Of a stretch of DNA of 23,619 nucleotides, positions 1 to 8,085 are shown piece by piece. Below the pieces are notes generated by a model. That model was not told the origin of the DNA. It ran no database searches and saw nothing but the letters and a program-made list of their open reading frames with translations. The first letter of the stretch is position 1. Each line of letters starts with the position of its first letter. The translations under genes were made by a program, and so were the position numbers. This DNA is from an uncultured Clostridia bacterium (GTDB taxonomy: Bacteria; Bacillota; Clostridia; Peptostreptococcales; Anaerovoracaceae), in contig CAKQUI010000021.1 of the NCBI GenBank assembly GCA_934277495.1, forward strand, positions 1 to 23,619. The letters are read 5' to 3'.

Positions 1-438
1 GTCTATGCAGTTGTATATAGTGTGATTTTTGTATTTATCGGGATGTTTGTACTGCGATGCAGTGCTCCTGGAAAAAGTACTGATCTGATTCCCGCCGTCG
101 TCGCCGTTCTTTGCGACGATGCTGCCGTTTTCATCTACAGTATAGTATCTGAAAAATTCAGGGTCCTCATTCCCGTATGCAGCCTTTGCTTCTTCGGATA
201 CTTCGACTGCAGTCTCTTCATACCCGCTGCCTGTGTCATATGTAATGGTATCCTTTTCTTCTGAAGTCCTGTCTTCTGCAACATCGGTTTGCTGTATCTG
301 CCGGACTGTCTCTGCTGTACTTTCTGACGAAGTTTCTGCACCATATGCGGAAGCTGTCGTCACTGCCAGCATCAGAGCCATAACCAGTTCTGCGATCCTG
401 CTGACGGCTCTGCCTGATCTTTTCGTGTTTCTTATCAT
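1..438 (-). CDS. secreted protein, probable GH25 muramidase, N-terminal part (truncated by window edge)
   Basis: The reading frame is open from an ATG at 438 to base 1 with no stop, giving 146 residues of an incomplete protein. The start is supported by a strong AAGGAG about 8 bases upstream. The N-terminus is a signal peptide: basic residues (MIRNTKRSGR), a hydrophobic stretch (LVMALMLAV), then an Ala-rich cleavage region (TTASAYGAE). Next comes an acidic Ser/Thr/Glu-rich linker, and near the edge the residues HPDKYKNHTIYNCID. In clostridial GH25 lysozymes a similar stretch leads into the first catalytic-barrel strand (IYNGIDVS-type, containing a catalytic Asp), so a secreted cell-wall muramidase is the best guess. 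The catalytic domain itself lies outside the window. Export is well supported, GH25 only moderately. It has its own promoter. Confidence 0.6.
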   Translation of the reverse strand, partial: MIRNTKRSGRAVSRIAELVMALMLAVTTASAYGAETSSESTAETVRQIQQTDVAEDRTSEEKDTITYDTGSGYEETAVEVSEEAKAAYGNEDPEFFRYYTVDENGSIVAKNGDDGGNQISTFSRSTASQYKHPDKYKNHTIYNCID

Positions 439-481
439 ATATATCTCCTTAAATAAATCGTCGTGTCAAAAGGATATGTCT

Positions 482-510
482 ATTTTAATAGATTTTACCG
501 GAAGATGCAA
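482..510 (-). promoter_or_regulatory. sigma-A-type promoter for the secreted protein at 1-438
   Basis: On the minus strand TTGCAT (505-510) and TAAAAT (482-487) are separated by exactly 17 bases. They lie about 45 bases upstream of the ATG at 438. This suggests the gene is transcribed independently of the SSB-like gene before it. Assigned by eye only. Confidence 0.5.
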
Positions 511-555
511 GAAAAGCATGAAAACAGCAGTATTGACAGTAAGCCGTAAAAGCAG

Positions 556-1179
556 CTACCGGCAGGTCTCCAGGCAGCTGAGAGATACTTCGTAGGCAGT
601 CCTCATCTCACAGTTTCCGTCTTCGGTATATTTGCGGTACTCTCTGCTCTGCAGCCTGCCTTCTGCACATATCATATCTCCCACGCAAAGCTGCGAGCTG
701 TACACTGCATTGCGTCCCCAGGCTATTGCCGGTATGTAATCCGATTTGTTGTACATACGGTTCACTGCTATCATCAGATCGCATATCTCTCTGCCAAGAG
801 GCGATGTACGTCTTATCGGCGGCTTGCATATGAACCCTTCGATGCTCACGCTGTTTTCATACTCGAAAGGCTGAGGCACACAGTAGTCCATCTCCTGCAC
901 AAATACAGTCACCTCCAGCCTGCTGCGTCCTTCCGCCTCTCTGTTGTATGTCCTTATCTGTCCATATATCATCAGCAGCTCATCTTCAGCAGGAGATCTG
1001 CCGCACATGAGCCGGTCTGACATTATCAGCCTGACTCTGTCCTCGTATCCGCTTTTTCTTATCACTCCCAGCATAACTGTGTAAAACGCTTCACCGTATG
1101 TTTTATGACTGAACACAGGCTCCGATATCACATGGCCTGCCAGTGTCACACTGTTGCTGCTGATATTTTTCTCCATCAT
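556..1179 (-). CDS. tandem OB-fold single-stranded DNA-binding (SSB-like) protein
   Basis: A 207-residue protein with two SSB/OB-like halves. The first (about residues 8-95) starts NSVTLAGHVISEP and ends with GQIRTYN and a VFVQEMDY strand. The second (about 108-205) starts NSVSIEGFICKPP and contains GREICDLMIAVNR, YIPAIAWGRNA and GRLQSREY, typical of SSB strands. Ordinary SSBs have one OB domain and an acidic C-terminal tip for partner binding; here the end is SLSCLETCR, so that tip is absent. It probably binds single-stranded DNA with both OB folds in one chain. GGAGGGG precedes the start; a second ATG at 1176 is equally possible. A CAGG-N7-CCTG palindrome (1231-1245) and a TATAAG (1222-1227) lie upstream, but no good -35 was found. 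It is not the replicative SSB by architecture. Confidence 0.75.
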   Translation of the reverse strand: MMEKNISSNSVTLAGHVISEPVFSHKTYGEAFYTVMLGVIRKSGYEDRVRLIMSDRLMCGRSPAEDELLMIYGQIRTYNREAEGRSRLEVTVFVQEMDYCVPQPFEYENSVSIEGFICKPPIRRTSPLGREICDLMIAVNRMYNKSDYIPAIAWGRNAVYSSQLCVGDMICAEGRLQSREYRKYTEDGNCEMRTAYEVSLSCLETCR

Positions 1180-1256
1180 AAAACCCCTCCATATCCGTAA
1201 ATATATGCAGGGGCTGTTTTTCTTATAACACAGGAATATACCCTGAAAAAAATATT

Positions 1257-1751
1257 TTACAGATCCAGTCTCATCACTTCAGGATGACACTGTTTCCCGT
1301 ACTGAGGACAGGTCAGACATTCGAAGAACTCCGGTGCGTCTTTGCGCTCCACTGTGACGAATCCCTGTTTCCTGAAAAACTCAGGCGCTCTGGCAACGAG
1401 GAATATCCTCTTTCCTCCCAGTCTCAGAGTCTCTTCTATACCTCTGTCCAGAAGTGCCTTGCCAAGCTTCAGTTTTCTGTATTTCGGGTCTATTGCTATG
1501 CCGTCTACAATGAATTCACCATCTCTCTTCGCCAGAACGAATCCTCCGATCAGCCTGCCGTATTCGCCTGCAGTGCCTTCATCAGACGGACCTTCAGGTA
1601 TCTGTCCGGTGCCTTCGGTTATCTTCCAGCACTTTATGATGTCTGTCGGAGTCGGTATCGGACCCTCGTTGTCGAATTCAAGCTCGTTTTCTATGAAAAA
1701 GGGTACAAGCTTGTCATATTCATCTGTAACCGATATTTTGAAATTAAGCAT
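1257..1751 (-). CDS. GNAT-family N-acetyltransferase with C-terminal cysteine motif
   Basis: A 164-residue protein of the acetyl-CoA-dependent GNAT fold. The core is visible as VDGIAIDPKYRKLKLGKALL (residues 82-101), with the pyrophosphate-binding R92-to-G97-K region, followed by KRIFLVAR and EFFRKQGF. The C-terminus carries C145-x2-C148-x6-C155 before the end, a short cysteine cluster that could bind metal or simply be structural. The substrate cannot be told from sequence. The start at 1751 is chosen because GAGGAG lies 8 bases upstream. A further in-frame ATG at 1769 overlaps the stop of the lipid kinase gene but has only a weak ribosome site. It is the last gene of the larC-sseB-valS-folC-lipid kinase cluster. 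Confidence 0.82.
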   Translation of the reverse strand: MLNFKISVTDEYDKLVPFFIENELEFDNEGPIPTPTDIIKCWKITEGTGQIPEGPSDEGTAGEYGRLIGGFVLAKRDGEFIVDGIAIDPKYRKLKLGKALLDRGIEETLRLGGKRIFLVARAPEFFRKQGFVTVERKDAPEFFECLTCPQYGKQCHPEVMRLDL

Positions 1752-1768
1752 ATCACACACTCCTCGCA

Positions 1769-2692
1769 TCAGTCATCGTACTTCCATGTATCTGCCGCCA
1801 CATAGACCTCGAGCCTTCCTTTGAGCACACTGAAATCCAGCGGCAGTTCTTCTCCATGTTCACCATCTATATCCGTGCTGATATCTGCTTCGGATTCTAT
1901 TCTCAGCGTCTCGGTCTGGAAATAAAGGACGTTTTTATTGTTCGGGTGTCTGCCGTGCATCACTTCAAAAAGCAGCGGTGCCAGCTCCACGATAGGCATC
2001 TTCCTGAAAGCTATGACATCCAGTTTTCCGTCGTTCATGGACGACTGCGGCGAAAGTCTCCTGAATCCGCCTGCTGACTCACCGTTCATGACCACCATGA
2101 AGTATATATCTTCATCGTACTCCTTGTCCGGTGTGATGAGACGCACCGGCAGTGCTCTTATCTGCGGTATCTCCGTAAGCGCCTTGAGATAGTACGCCAG
2201 CACTCCAATGGTGTTCTTCAGATCCGGATTCGTTTTCTGGCTCACGTCTATCAGCGCTCCCATTGCTGCCACATTGACAAAGCACTTGTTGTTCACTACA
2301 CCTATGTCAGCTTTTGTAGTCTTGCCGCCAAGAGCTATATCCATCTGGCTTTCAAGATCTGACGGAAGCTCAAAATAGTATGCAAAATCATTGGCAGTGC
2401 CTGCCGGAAGTATGGCCAGCGGCAGCCTTATATCATGCCTTACCATGGCGTTGACACAGAGATTTATCGTGCCATCTCCTCCTGCTGCGATGACTCTGCT
2501 GAATTCATCCTGATCTATATTTGAAAAAACATCTTCTATCACGATGCCTTCCGAAGCTCTCACTGGTACGAGCCTGTATCCTGCCTCCTGGCACCGTTCG
2601 ACTATATAGTCGAGATTGTTTTTGAATATACCGCTGCCTGATTTCGGATTGTAGTATAAAAGAATCTTATTTCGTCTGCTGCTTTCTCCCAT
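1769..2692 (-). CDS. diacylglycerol kinase family lipid kinase (YegS/BmrU type)
   Basis: A 307-residue protein of the DagK catalytic family. It shows the N-terminal nucleotide-fold strand ILLYYNPKSGSG (residues 10-21), the signature GGDGT (71-75) within VIAAGGDGTIN, and LPAGTANDFAYY (95-106), the second conserved loop. Later segments (DIGVVNNKCFVNVAAMG; ESAGGFRRLSP) match the C-terminal beta-sandwich of this family. It should phosphorylate a membrane lipid such as diacylglycerol or a related lipid at the inner membrane face; the exact lipid is not determined. The start at 2692 has AAGGAGG 10 bases upstream, inside the end of folC, so the two genes overlap by 26 bases and are probably translationally coupled. 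Confidence 0.9.
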   Translation of the reverse strand: MGESSRRNKILLYYNPKSGSGIFKNNLDYIVERCQEAGYRLVPVRASEGIVIEDVFSNIDQDEFSRVIAAGGDGTINLCVNAMVRHDIRLPLAILPAGTANDFAYYFELPSDLESQMDIALGGKTTKADIGVVNNKCFVNVAAMGALIDVSQKTNPDLKNTIGVLAYYLKALTEIPQIRALPVRLITPDKEYDEDIYFMVVMNGESAGGFRRLSPQSSMNDGKLDVIAFRKMPIVELAPLLFEVMHGRHPNNKNVLYFQTETLRIESEADISTDIDGEHGEELPLDFSVLKGRLEVYVAADTWKYDD

Positions 2693-3974
2693 CTTTCAAT
2701 AACCTCCTTATTTCGCCTATCAGATACAGCGACCCTGCAAACAGGACTGCATCATGGCTTTCCTGCAGTTCCCATGCGAGCTCCAGGCTCTCCTGCGGTG
2801 TCTTCGCCGTCACTGCGTTTATCCCAAAAGCCCTGAAATGCTCTGCCAGTTTCTCTGCAGGCAGCTTTCTGGGGTTGCCCGGTTCAGTGACTATGACATC
2901 ATGCGTTATATCAGCAAAATGTCTCACGATCTCATCCACCTGTTTGTCTGCCAGCACCCCTGTGACAAGCAGCACGCTGCTCCCCTGGAAATATTTTGTC
3001 ATCGTTTCCTGCAGTGCTGCTGCTCCGGCTTCGTTGTGAGCGCCGTCTGCAATGATGAACGGATCCTGTGAAAGTATCTCGAAGCGTCCCAGCTGGACTG
3101 CGGTTTTCAGTCCGTCATACAGTCTGCCCCGTTCCACCTTTATTTTTCCCGCTTTGCGCAGCACCTCTATGACTGCCAGCGCTGTCTTCAGATTCTCCCC
3201 TTGATGTCTTCCCACCATGGAAATCTCCACGTCGCTGTAGTCTGTGCCGTACAGCTCCATGGTGACTTTCTGGCTGAAAGGCGTTTCGTCATATATATGG
3301 AACTTTATGCCTGAAACATCATACAGCCTGCTGTCGTTCTCGTAGGCTTTTCTGGCAATGACCGCTGCAGGCCCATGCTGCGGCACATTCGATATCACAG
3401 GACACCCCGGCTTTATGATACCGGCTTTGTCGGCAGCTATCTCCTCCAGCGTATTGCCCAGCCTGTCCATATGATCGTATGATATGGAGCATATCACCGA
3501 AGCCAGCGGCTCCTTCACCACATTGGTGGAGTCTCCGCTGCCGCCAAGACCTACTTCCAGTATGACGATATCTGCATTCTTTTCTTTGAAATACAGCAAC
3601 GCCACAGCTGTTATGACTTCGAATTCTGTTGGGGAATCCTTGCCTTCGCTGACCATTTCCTTTACTTTGTCCAGCACACGGTCTGTATAGACTTCAAGAT
3701 CGCTGTCTGAGATATCCTGTCCTCCCAGCCTTATACGCTCATTGAAACTCTCTATATACGGGGATGTGTAAAGTCCTACATTGTAGCCGCATGAGCTGAG
3801 ACCTCCTTCAAGGAATTTGCATACGGATCCTTTGCCGTTGGTCCCTGCCACGTGTATAACTTTCAGATCGTCCTGGGGATCTCCCAGCCTTGAAAGGACG
3901 TCATTCATCCTTTCAAGACCGAGCACGCTCCCGAATCTTCTGAACTCATGTATCTTATCTACTGCTCTCGACAT
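2667..3974 (-). CDS. folC: folylpolyglutamate synthase / dihydrofolate synthase
   Basis: A 435-residue Mur-ligase-family enzyme that adds glutamate to (dihydro)folate in an ATP-dependent reaction in the cytoplasm. The P-loop is GTNGKGS (residues 44-50), followed by GLYTSPYIESFNERIR, the substrate-loop region of FolC. The family motif SYDHMDRLGNTLEEIAADKA (about residues 167-186) and the C-terminal FIIADGAHNEAGA are both present. Length is typical. The ATG at 3974 lies 3 bases after the valS stop (TAG GAT ATG); a ribosome site AGAAGG sits inside the end of valS. Pairing of valS and folC in one operon is common in Firmicutes, which supports both calls. Confidence 0.95.
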   Translation of the reverse strand: MSRAVDKIHEFRRFGSVLGLERMNDVLSRLGDPQDDLKVIHVAGTNGKGSVCKFLEGGLSSCGYNVGLYTSPYIESFNERIRLGGQDISDSDLEVYTDRVLDKVKEMVSEGKDSPTEFEVITAVALLYFKEKNADIVILEVGLGGSGDSTNVVKEPLASVICSISYDHMDRLGNTLEEIAADKAGIIKPGCPVISNVPQHGPAAVIARKAYENDSRLYDVSGIKFHIYDETPFSQKVTMELYGTDYSDVEISMVGRHQGENLKTALAVIEVLRKAGKIKVERGRLYDGLKTAVQLGRFEILSQDPFIIADGAHNEAGAAALQETMTKYFQGSSVLLVTGVLADKQVDEIVRHFADITHDVIVTEPGNPRKLPAEKLAEHFRAFGINAVTAKTPQESLELAWELQESHDAVLFAGSLYLIGEIRRLLKDGRKQQTK

Positions 3975-3977
3975 ATC

Positions 3978-6677
3978 CTAAGCTTTTACCTTCTTTTCCA
4001 CAAGTTCCAGTCTGTCGCAGACTTTTGCCAGCATCTCTTCGTATTTTACCTGTTTAGCCTTTTCTTCATTCACGACTTTTTCAGGCGCCTTGTTGACGAA
4101 TCCCGGATTGCTCAGTTTGCCGACAACACGCTTCACTTCGCCTTCAAGCTTTTTCTTTTCTTTTTTGAGCCTGTCAAGTTCAGCTTCGTAGTCCATGATG
4201 TCATCGAGAGGTATGAATATCTCTGCACCAGGAACTACTGCAGACATGACTTCTTCAGGGACTTCTGATTTGTCCGATATGAATGTTATGTCTGTGATGT
4301 TGGCTATATTTTTGATGTATCTTTCGCCTGCCTTCACTACAGCTTCTCTGCCTTCTGTGCTGAGTATAACTGCTGTCAGCTTCTTTCCAGGAGATGCATC
4401 GGCTTCTGCTCTGATGTTTCTTATGCTCTTTATCACAGCCATGGCCATCTCAAGCTTCTCTGCTTCTTCTGCAAAGATCAGATCTTCGCTGTATACAGGC
4501 CATTTTTCTTTGATAAGGAAGTTATCAGGGTTGTCCTTTGCCGGCTCTCCCTTAGGCAGGTATGTCCAGATCTCCTCGGTGATGTACGGCATGAATGGAT
4601 GGAGCAGTCTCAGCATATCCTTGAGAGCTGTTACCAGCACTGCTCTCGCCACCTGCTTGTCTTCTTCATCGTCGCCGTAGAGTCTGCCCTTTACGATCTC
4701 GATGTACCAGTCACAGTATTCGTTCCATATGAGGTCGTATGCACGCTGTCCTGCCAGAGCCAGATCGAATTTCTCCATGGACTCTGTTATATATTTAACT
4801 GCGTCGTTGACTCTTGAGATCATCCATTTGTCTTCGTCCTGAAGTCTGTCTCTGTCAGCTCCTGCGATGTCAGCCATCGGTCTGAAGCTGCCGTCTTCAT
4901 CCTGAAGGTTCATGATAACGAATCTCGATGCATTCCACAGTTTGTTTGCAAAGTTTCTCGCTGACTCAAGCTTGTCTGTCTTGAATCTCATATCGTTGCC
5001 CGGCGTGATGCCTGTCGTCAGCATGAATCTCAGTGCGTCTGCACCGTACTGGTCTATTATCTCCAGCGGATCTATGCCGTTGCCGAGGGATTTGCTCATC
5101 TTGCGTCCCTGGGCATCTCTTACGAGGCCGTGTACGTATACATACTTGAATGGTACTTCGCCCATTGTCTCCAGTGCCGAGAATACCATCCTTACTACCC
5201 AGAAGAAGATGATGTCGTATCCTGTCACCAGCACGTCTGTAGGATAGAAATACTTCAGATCTTCTGTCTCATCCGGCCAGCCCAATGTAGAAAACGGCCA
5301 GAGTGCTGATGAGAACCATGTATCAAGAACGTCCTCATCCTGCTTTATATTCGTGCTGCCGCACTTGCTGCAGCTGCACGGTGCTTCTTCGCTTACCATT
5401 ATCTCTCCACAGTCCTGACAGTAGTATGCCGGTATACGGTGTCCCCACCAGAGCTGTCTTGAGATACACCAGTCTCTGATCTCCTCGAGCCAGTGGAGAT
5501 ATGTTTTTTCGAATCTTTCAGGAACGTGGTTCAGCTCTCCGTTTTTCGCAGCTTCGATAGCCGGTTTAGCCAGATCTTCCATCTTCACGAACCACTGATC
5601 GGAGAGCATAGGCTCTACTACGGTGCTGCATCTGTAACATTCGCCTACAGGTATGACCTTTTCCTCAGTCTTCACCAGGTATCCGGCTTCGTCAAGATCC
5701 TTTACCCATGCTTTACGGCACTCGTATCTGTCCATGCCTTCGTATTTGCCTGCCAGTGAATTCATCTTCGCATCGAAGTCTATACATGACACGTTTTCAA
5801 GATCGTTTCTCTGTCCTACTTCAAAGTCGTTAGGGTCGTGGGCAGGTGTTATCTTAACTGCGCCGGTCCCCTTCTCCGGATCAGGATACGGGTCTGCTAT
5901 GACAGGTATCTCTCTTCCTACCAGCGGAAGGATGACTTTCTTTCCTACCAGGTCCTTGTATCTTTCATCATCAGGGTGTACTGCTATAGCAACGTCGCCG
6001 AACATGGTCTCAGGCCTTGAAGTGGCCACTACGACGCCTTCTCCTCCGTCAGCTGCCGGATATCTGAAATACCAGTACATGCCGTTCTTGTCTTCGTGCT
6101 CCACCTCCGCATCGGAAAGGGATGTGCCGCACTCTGGACACCAGTTGATTAATCTGTTGCCTCTGTATATCAGACCCTTGTCATACAGTTTCACGAAGAA
6201 ATGCTTCACGGCTTTGCTGCAGCCTTCGTCCATGGTGAAACGCTCACGCTCCCAGTCGCATGAATCTCCCAGCTTCCTGCACTGCTTCGTTATCTTGCCG
6301 CCGAATTCTTTCTTCCATGCCCATGCACGCTTGAGGAATTCTTCTCTGCCCAGGTCTTCCTTTTCTTTGCCTTCTTCTTTTCTTATCCTGTCTACCACCT
6401 TGACCTCTGTGGCTATGCTGGCGTGGTCGCTGCCCGGCAGCCACAGTGCGCTGTAGCCCTGAAGACGCTTGAATCTTGTAAGCACGTCCTGCAGTGTCTG
6501 GTCCAGAGCATGTCCCATATGGAGCTGCCCTGTGATGTTCGGAGGCGGCATCACGATAGTGAAAGGCTTTTTGTCAGGATCTCGCTCGGCCCTGAAAGCG
6601 CCGTGATTCTCCCACATCTCATATATTCTGTCTTCAAAGTCTTTGGGATCGTATGTCTTTGCTAAATTTTTCTCCAT
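3978..6677 (-). CDS. valS: valine--tRNA ligase
   Basis: An 899-residue class I aminoacyl-tRNA synthetase that charges tRNA-Val. The HIGH-type motif is HMGH (residues 53-56) in [17 protein letters not shown], and the KMSKS loop is complete at about residue 525. Cysteine pairs WCPEC (about 180) and YCQDC...CSCSKC (about 415-440) look like zinc knuckles. The editing (CP1) domain, the anticodon-binding domain and the C-terminal coiled-coil arm typical of ValRS (from about residue 825, rich in Lys/Glu) are all present, so it is full length. The ATG overlaps the sseB-like stop (TAATG) with AAGGAGAT just upstream. No T-box leader lies directly before it because the preceding gene abuts it. Confidence 0.97.
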   Translation of the reverse strand: MEKNLAKTYDPKDFEDRIYEMWENHGAFRAERDPDKKPFTIVMPPPNITGQLHMGHALDQTLQDVLTRFKRLQGYSALWLPGSDHASIATEVKVVDRIRKEEGKEKEDLGREEFLKRAWAWKKEFGGKITKQCRKLGDSCDWERERFTMDEGCSKAVKHFFVKLYDKGLIYRGNRLINWCPECGTSLSDAEVEHEDKNGMYWYFRYPAADGGEGVVVATSRPETMFGDVAIAVHPDDERYKDLVGKKVILPLVGREIPVIADPYPDPEKGTGAVKITPAHDPNDFEVGQRNDLENVSCIDFDAKMNSLAGKYEGMDRYECRKAWVKDLDEAGYLVKTEEKVIPVGECYRCSTVVEPMLSDQWFVKMEDLAKPAIEAAKNGELNHVPERFEKTYLHWLEEIRDWCISRQLWWGHRIPAYYCQDCGEIMVSEEAPCSCSKCGSTNIKQDEDVLDTWFSSALWPFSTLGWPDETEDLKYFYPTDVLVTGYDIIFFWVVRMVFSALETMGEVPFKYVYVHGLVRDAQGRKMSKSLGNGIDPLEIIDQYGADALRFMLTTGITPGNDMRFKTDKLESARNFANKLWNASRFVIMNLQDEDGSFRPMADIAGADRDRLQDEDKWMISRVNDAVKYITESMEKFDLALAGQRAYDLIWNEYCDWYIEIVKGRLYGDDEEDKQVARAVLVTALKDMLRLLHPFMPYITEEIWTYLPKGEPAKDNPDNFLIKEKWPVYSEDLIFAEEAEKLEMAMAVIKSIRNIRAEADASPGKKLTAVILSTEGREAVVKAGERYIKNIANITDITFISDKSEVPEEVMSAVVPGAEIFIPLDDIMDYEAELDRLKKEKKKLEGEVKRVVGKLSNPGFVNKAPEKVVNEEKAKQVKYEEMLAKVCDRLELVEKKVKA

Positions 6678-7153
6678 TATTTATCTCCTTCGTTCTTAGC
6701 TTTCATTTCGGCTTCCATGTCGTCTTTCATGGCGGCTACCATATCCACAGGGAAATTCACATTATCGCTCATGGGATTGATGACGAATCCTGCTACCGCA
6801 TTCTGCGGCTGAAGGAGTAATGCCGAAAGGTCGTCGAAATTCACTATCAGGCTGTGCTGGTCCTTGTCAAGCTCGCATTTGCTCATTTCCACGCCATCTG
6901 TGAATACAGGGTAGTAAAGAGCGCCTTCTGAGGATTTTATGAGTTCGAAACTGATCTGAGTATCTTTCTCAAGGATTATCTCTTCAGTCTGCTTGTCGTA
7001 TTCCGGGTTTCTGTCCATAGATACCGGTATCAGCAGTTTAGCGCTGACGACTTCGTTGAGAAGTTTCACGGTGTTCTCCACTCCCGGGTCTTTTTTGGCC
7101 TGTGCTATGGCCTCTTTCAATGCCGGATTGTTTATCGGCTGAGGTCTTTCCAT
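6677..7153 (-). CDS. SseB-family protein
   Basis: A 158-residue cytoplasmic protein matching the N-terminal SseB domain. Recognisable parts are [15 protein letters not shown] at the start, a strand region [10 protein letters not shown], then [11 protein letters not shown] (about residues 90-100) and a C-terminal stretch on [10 protein letters not shown] (about residues 117-126). SseB was named from enhanced serine sensitivity in enterobacteria; its biochemical role is not established. No catalytic residues can be pointed to. The start has AGGAGGAAG 6-8 bases upstream. The stop overlaps the valS start by one base, so the two are likely coupled. It lies 15 bases after the larC-like gene. Confidence 0.8.
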   Translation of the reverse strand: MERPQPINNPALKEAIAQAKKDPGVENTVKLLNEVVSAKLLIPVSMDRNPEYDKQTEEIILEKDTQISFELIKSSEGALYYPVFTDGVEMSKCELDKDQHSLIVNFDDLSALLLQPQNAVAGFVINPMSDNVNFPVDMVAAMKDDMEAEMKAKNEGDK

Positions 7154-7168
7154 TGGTTCTTCCTCCTG

Positions 7169-7861
7169 TTATGCTTCGATTATATAAACTCTGAGGCCCG
7201 GAAGTCCTGTTTTCCTGCCTCCACCTGTTTCTGTCTGTTTTATGATCCTGCCATCGGGCATACTGTCGGTATGGACGGCTCCTATGCCTATGAGTCCTGC
7301 CAGTCCTGACGGAGTCACAAGCTCTGTGTCTGCATCAGCAGTCCGAAACTGCAGATCACAGCTGTCCATCAGTGCTCTTACTGCAGGTACAGGCACCGGT
7401 ATCTCTCCGTGACTGCACACGATGGTGCCATGTCCGTCGTAAAGCGTCGACGTCATAACTGCATCCGGATCTATTGCTGCCACTGCCAGTGAAGTCCCCA
7501 GCGCATTCTTTATGGCTTCATCTCTGCCCACTTCATGGAAATGGACTGTCTCAAGCGTTGCTCCGTGTACTCCTGCCTCAGCTTCTGCTATGGCCTGATA
7601 TATCCCTGCTGCATAATCTGCAGCCTTGTCGCTGACTCCGCTGTGGCTTATGATATGTTTAACGTCGCTGAAGCTCCTGCATGTGCTGTCATGATGGTGA
7701 TGATGCCCGTCATGACCATGTTCATGGGTCTCAGCTTCTGAAAAGTCCATATCTTCTATCTGTTTCGTTATCTCATCTTCTGCACCGCTCAGTGCAGTCA
7801 CAGCATTGCGGAGCATATCTCCGCTGATACCGCCTGTGCAGTCAAAATACAAAATTTTCAT
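7169..7861 (-). CDS. larC: LarC-type nickel-insertion protein, N-terminal (LarC1) domain only
   Basis: A 230-residue protein matching LarC, which inserts nickel into the nickel-pincer nucleotide cofactor of lactate racemase and relatives. It begins MKILYFDCTGGISGDML, the family N-terminus, and has a His-rich stretch (residues 46-57), then ETVHFHEVGRDEAI, GTIVCSHGEIPVPVPA and ELVTPSGLAGL, all LarC1 hallmarks. LarC normally continues into a second CTP-handling domain (about 400 residues total); here a stop follows GLRVYIIEA. The segment between the N-terminus and the His stretch is also shorter than usual. No larA, larB or larE is in the window. ATG 7861 is chosen for the family N-terminus; AAGGGTGG lies a rather long 15 bases upstream. 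First gene of the valS cluster. Confidence 0.8.
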   Translation of the reverse strand: MKILYFDCTGGISGDMLRNAVTALSGAEDEITKQIEDMDFSEAETHEHGHDGHHHHHDSTCRSFSDVKHIISHSGVSDKAADYAAGIYQAIAEAEAGVHGATLETVHFHEVGRDEAIKNALGTSLAVAAIDPDAVMTSTLYDGHGTIVCSHGEIPVPVPAVRALMDSCDLQFRTADADTELVTPSGLAGLIGIGAVHTDSMPDGRIIKQTETGGGRKTGLPGLRVYIIEA

Positions 7862-8004
7862 TGTTACGTTCAAAAACCACCCTTTTTTCAAAAATCTGTT
7901 ACCTTTAAATATACATCTAAAGTGCAAAAAAGTAAAGAGTCGAATACCGCCATGCAGCCCGGCTTATATCTTTAAATAATATTTTCGCAGATGTCCTGTT
8001 TTTT

Positions 8005-8036
8005 TTGAAAGAATCTCTGCAGCTTTGGTATATAAT
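8005..8036 (+). promoter_or_regulatory. promoter of the plus-strand BIG2 protein gene
   Basis: TTGAAA (8005-8010) is followed by TGG-TATATA (8026-8034, spacer 18, extended -10) overlapping TATAAT (8031-8036). The ATG at 8086 follows about 50 bases later, with GGAAGGAG immediately before it. The intergenic region 7862-8085 separates this gene from the divergent larC-like cluster; a promoter for that cluster could not be placed with confidence. Confidence 0.6.
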
Positions 8037-8085
8037 CGAACTGATAAAATATTTCTGTCATTATGTAATATCGGAAGGAGAAAAA

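Noticed and set aside
1231..1245. CAGG-N7-CCTG palindrome before the SSB-like gene, considered as an operator
   Set aside because: Arms are only four bases and it lies in an A/T-rich stretch with no well-formed promoter, so chance is likely.
5653..6456. A long plus-strand open frame of 267 residues inside valS
   Set aside because: Antisense to a fully conserved aminoacyl-tRNA synthetase; the frame's residues are Ser/Pro/Leu-rich as expected for an antisense shadow, and no ribosome site was found.
7862..8085. Possible T-box or riboswitch leader before the larC-valS cluster
   Set aside because: The stretch on the minus strand is A/T-rich, with no specifier loop, T-box sequence or terminator stem visible.
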